From the NCBI GenBank assembly GCA_019509785.1, contig JAEKLQ010000047.1:1-64000 (forward strand): 64,000 bases of DNA, in the 5' to 3' direction. The position numbers and the translations under genes are program-made. Positions 61,808 through 64,000 of this stretch are shown here, one piece after another. This DNA is from Fibrobacterota bacterium. GTDB taxonomy: Bacteria > Fibrobacterota > Fibrobacteria > UBA11236. Each line of letters starts with the position of its first letter. Position 1 is the first letter of the stretch. The notes beneath the pieces were generated by a model. The model did not search any database. It saw only the letters and a program-made list of their open reading frames with translations, and was not told the origin of the DNA.

Positions 61808-63522
61808 CAGAAAGTGGTGGCTTTGCGGGCGAGCGCCAATTCCATGCGCCGGTTCCATCCGTATACGTCCTGGCGGAATTGCAATCCGCCCTCCTTGTCC
61901 GGGAAACAGGTCCAATAAAGGATATGCACGGGAACCCCTTCGCTTAAAGGGATGAATTTCTCGTCGCCTTGGGCTATGCCGGCCGCGAGCTTCTCGGGCG
62001 TCCATTCCTTGCCTGTCTTCGGGTCATCGCGTAGCACCCATTCGGCCAATCGGATGGGTTCGGAAAGGCGTACGCATCCGTGGCTAAGGGCCCTCTTGTT
62101 GCGTTGGAAATAGCCTTTGGAGGGGGTATCGTGCAAGTAGATGTTAAAAGGATTGGCGAGTACGAACTTGAGGCGGCCCAAGGCGCTGGCGTCGCCGTTC
62201 TTCTGCCGGATGCGGAAGGTGAATTTGGAGGTATCGATGGAGGGCCAATCGATGGAATCGGCCCGGAGCGTTTGCGCCTTATCGCCCCACCCGGAAAGCA
62301 ATTCCATGTCATGGCTCGCGAGATATCCCGGATCGCGCTGCAGTTCGGGAAGCATCTCCGCTTTAGCGATGGTGGAAGGAACGTTCCAGGAGGGATTGAG
62401 TTGGAGGGCCTTGATGGTATCGCTGAAAACCGGAGTGCTGTCCTCCTTGCGGCCCACGACCACGCGCATGGAAAACTCTTCCGCGCCGTCGCGCCAGGCC
62501 CCCAGGCGGTAGTCCGCGATGTTGACGCGCACATGGCGGGTCCCCAGTTCGCGCGGGAGCCAGCGCCAGCATTCGAGGTTGAGTTCGATTTGATCGATGC
62601 GGTCCTCGATGGGTATGTTGATTTGCCTTAAGGTTTGCGGTCCGGCGATACCGGTGGGCTCCAAGCCATGCACTTCCTGGAACCTACGCACGGCCTCGCC
62701 CAGTTCCGGCGCCCAGGCGTCCGCGCAATCGCCCCCACGCCAGGTTCCGTCGGCGGCGAGGCGATGGCAGAGCGCGCTCACGCGCGGCCCGCTGGCTCCC
62801 GGTCCCAGCGCCGGGCCGTCGGGCACCCGGGGCCAACCGCCCGCCTCCGCCATCCGGCGATATTCCGATAGCCAATATTTCATGACCCCATACCCGGGAT
62901 CGATCGGCTCCAGCTCCAGCAAGGCGTTGCGGAAGTCGCGCTTTTCGGCCAAGGCGCCGGCCAGCCAGGCCGGCAAGTCCACATGTTCCTCGCCCACGTG
63001 CCAATTGTCTTCCGGGATGGGCATCTTGAGCCGTATCCTGCCGTAGAGGAGATGCCGCGCGAGCTTGAAGGCTGCATCGGAGAGGATCAAATCCATGATC
63101 GCGACCGCTTGGGGGTCGCCGCGTAAGCGCCAGAAGCCGCCGCGTTGCGAACGTCGCAGCAGGGTATCCAGGGCGACGGCATGGTATTCGTCCGGGTCCA
63201 GGCCTTCCAGATCGCTTTTCCGTACGGCGTCCAAAAGCTGCCAGGCGGCCCGCGCGGGATGGCCGTTGGCGAACCAGGCCGGGGCGCCCTGGCGTGCCTC
63301 GTAGAAGCCGAGCAGATCCTTGTTCCGGTTCACCGTGGCTCCCGCCACCTTGACGGTCCGGCCGGAATCCAAGCGGGCCAGCCGGGCTTGCAGCGCTTGC
63401 CGGGGGGAGGGGCCGCCGAAGAGGCGCGCTAGGGCAGAGGACGTGTCCGGAGCTACGGTCGCGGCGAAGCTGGAGGCGCACGTCAGTATTAATGCGGCGA
63501 GAAGAAGGACGGCGCTGCGCAT
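61807..63522 (-). CDS. L,D-transpeptidase (YcbB-like)
   Basis: A 571-residue periplasmic enzyme: signal peptide (about 1-20), a helical N-terminal domain, a peptidoglycan-binding repeat (RFQEVHGLEPTGIAGPQTLRQ) and a YkuD catalytic domain with the invariant Cys in HDTPSKGYF ... SHGCVRLSEP. The layout and length match YcbB/LdtD types that form 3-3 peptidoglycan cross-links or attach lipoproteins. The start at 63522 has AAAGGT upstream; the ATG 21 nt earlier is less likely. Coupled with the M15 peptidase gene. Confidence 0.92.
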   Translation of the reverse strand: MRSAVLLLAALILTCASSFAATVAPDTSSALARLFGGPSPRQALQARLARLDSGRTVKVAGATVNRNKDLLGFYEARQGAPAWFANGHPARAAWQLLDAVRKSDLEGLDPDEYHAVALDTLLRRSQRGGFWRLRGDPQAVAIMDLILSDAAFKLARHLLYGRIRLKMPIPEDNWHVGEEHVDLPAWLAGALAEKRDFRNALLELEPIDPGYGVMKYWLSEYRRMAEAGGWPRVPDGPALGPGASGPRVSALCHRLAADGTWRGGDCADAWAPELGEAVRRFQEVHGLEPTGIAGPQTLRQINIPIEDRIDQIELNLECWRWLPRELGTRHVRVNIADYRLGAWRDGAEEFSMRVVVGRKEDSTPVFSDTIKALQLNPSWNVPSTIAKAEMLPELQRDPGYLASHDMELLSGWGDKAQTLRADSIDWPSIDTSKFTFRIRQKNGDASALGRLKFVLANPFNIYLHDTPSKGYFQRNKRALSHGCVRLSEPIRLAEWVLRDDPKTGKEWTPEKLAAGIAQGDEKFIPLSEGVPVHILYWTCFPDKEGGLQFRQDVYGWNRRMELALARKATTF

Positions 63523-63612
63523 GGATACCTTTACAAATAACAATAATGCGAATGATCGAGGGGATACGTCCCCGCGTTTCGCCGGGGCCGGGAAAAACCT
63601 AGTTTCTCTGGG

Positions 63613-63819
63613 ATGTCCGCCTTACGCAAGATGCAAGCGCGCTGCCCCTACTGCGGGGAAGTCCAGCGCATGGAAATCGACCTGAGCGAGGGCCTGCCGC
63701 AGGAGTTCGTCAGCGATTGCACCGTTTGCTGCCGCCCCATCGAAGTGGCAGTAACCTCCGGGTTACATGGGGACGCGAATCCGGTCCTGCGCCTGCGCTC
63801 CGAAGACGATGTGGGCTAG
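63613..63819 (+). CDS. CPXCG-motif cysteine-rich protein
   Basis: A 68-residue protein of the Cys_rich_CPXCG family: CPYCGE near the N-terminus and DCTVCCRPIEV further on, four cysteines in a zinc-ribbon pattern. Function unknown; relatives are common in proteobacteria and other phyla as short cytosolic proteins. A second ATG at 63631 is possible. Its stop overlaps the convergent cydB stop by 3 nt. Confidence 0.82.
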   Translation: MSALRKMQARCPYCGEVQRMEIDLSEGLPQEFVSDCTVCCRPIEVAVTSGLHGDANPVLRLRSEDDVG

Positions 63820-64000
63820 CCCGCCTCGTTCTTGAACACGCGCAGCAACCACGCCAAGGCGGGAAGGATCATCGCCGCGCCCGCCAGGAGGGCCCAGCCC
63901 AATTGATCCAACGCGGCGGCGGGGGCATGGGCGTTGAAGATGGTCAGATCGGGTCCGCCCTTCATTTTCACCAAAACCGGGAACTGCACCGCGAACCAAG
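63816..64000 (-). CDS. cydB: Cytochrome bd ubiquinol oxidase subunit II, C-terminal fragment
   Basis: The window ends inside this gene. The 60 visible residues (WFAVQFPVLVKMKGGPDLTI, then NAHAPAAALDQLGWALLAG and ILPALAWLLRVFKN) match the end of CydB, including its last TM helix. CydAB reduces oxygen to water using quinol with high affinity. The 5' end and cydA lie beyond the right edge. Together with nuo and nifJ it points to a facultative or microaerobic lifestyle. Confidence 0.82.
   Translation of the reverse strand, partial: WFAVQFPVLVKMKGGPDLTIFNAHAPAAALDQLGWALLAGAAMILPALAWLLRVFKNEAG

Overview
The window looks like a chromosomal stretch of an uncultured, GC-rich, Gram-negative bacterium of the Fibrobacterota. 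The strongest taxonomic hint is a TIGR02147-type protein at 16064-16900, a paralogous family described from Fibrobacter succinogenes. It sits beside secreted polysaccharide-active enzymes and lipoproteins. TonB-dependent receptors, lipoproteins and type IV pilus motor ATPases indicate a diderm envelope. I saw no rRNA, tRNA, CRISPR array, insertion sequence or prophage. The assignment is inference from gene families, not from a marker gene.

Layout. 1-3.7 kb: two divergent TonB-dependent receptors, the first cut by the window edge. 3.8-10.9 kb: a compact chemotaxis operon, cheY-cheA-cheW-mcp-cheB-cheR plus a CheX-like phosphatase whose 3' end collides with the next locus. 10.7-15.9 kb: a chromate-resistance locus, chrB divergent from chrA, followed by a DUF1259 protein, a beta-propeller protein and a DMT exporter with a histidine-rich tail. 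16.1-20.8 kb: TIGR02147 protein, lipoprotein, GH16 glucanase and two further secreted proteins. 21-25.7 kb: a membrane-anchored unknown, a degenerate CcmAB-like ABC pair, a PAS histidine kinase and a Zn/Mn-type ABC importer without its binding protein. 25.9-29.9 kb: a TIGR03118 protein, an SGNH-like protein, a peptidase E-like hydrolase and Cfa.

30.3-44.8 kb is the energy core. A single-chain pyruvate:ferredoxin oxidoreductase (nifJ) lies upstream of a ten-gene complex I operon, nuoA-BC-D-H-I-J-K-L-M-N. NuoB and NuoC are fused, and nuoE, nuoF and nuoG are absent from the operon. This fits, but does not prove, an enzyme fed by reduced ferredoxin. A partial cydB at the right edge adds a cytochrome bd oxidase.

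45-64 kb: a secreted glucose/sorbosone dehydrogenase; a BrnTA module whose toxin gene carries an in-frame TAG; a three-domain acyl-CoA synthetase/acetyltransferase; a CE6-like esterase; two PilT-family ATPases divergent from a histidine kinase/sigma-54 activator pair; a small secreted protein behind a textbook -24/-12 promoter; another secreted beta-sheet protein; an L,D-transpeptidase/M15 peptidase pair; and a CPXCG protein.

The most interesting signals are: the sigma-54 circuit at 56.8-58.9 kb (activator gene, inverted repeat, consensus promoter and target in line); the NuoBC fusion in an EFG-less operon next to nifJ; the BrnT nonsense mutation with an intact antitoxin and clustered operator half-sites; the ABC ATPase that has lost most catalytic motifs; and the CheX-like gene truncated at the edge of the chromate locus. 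Several short genes were recovered by reading the sequence directly: the partial receptor, the partial cydB, a 49-residue membrane protein and the interrupted brnT.
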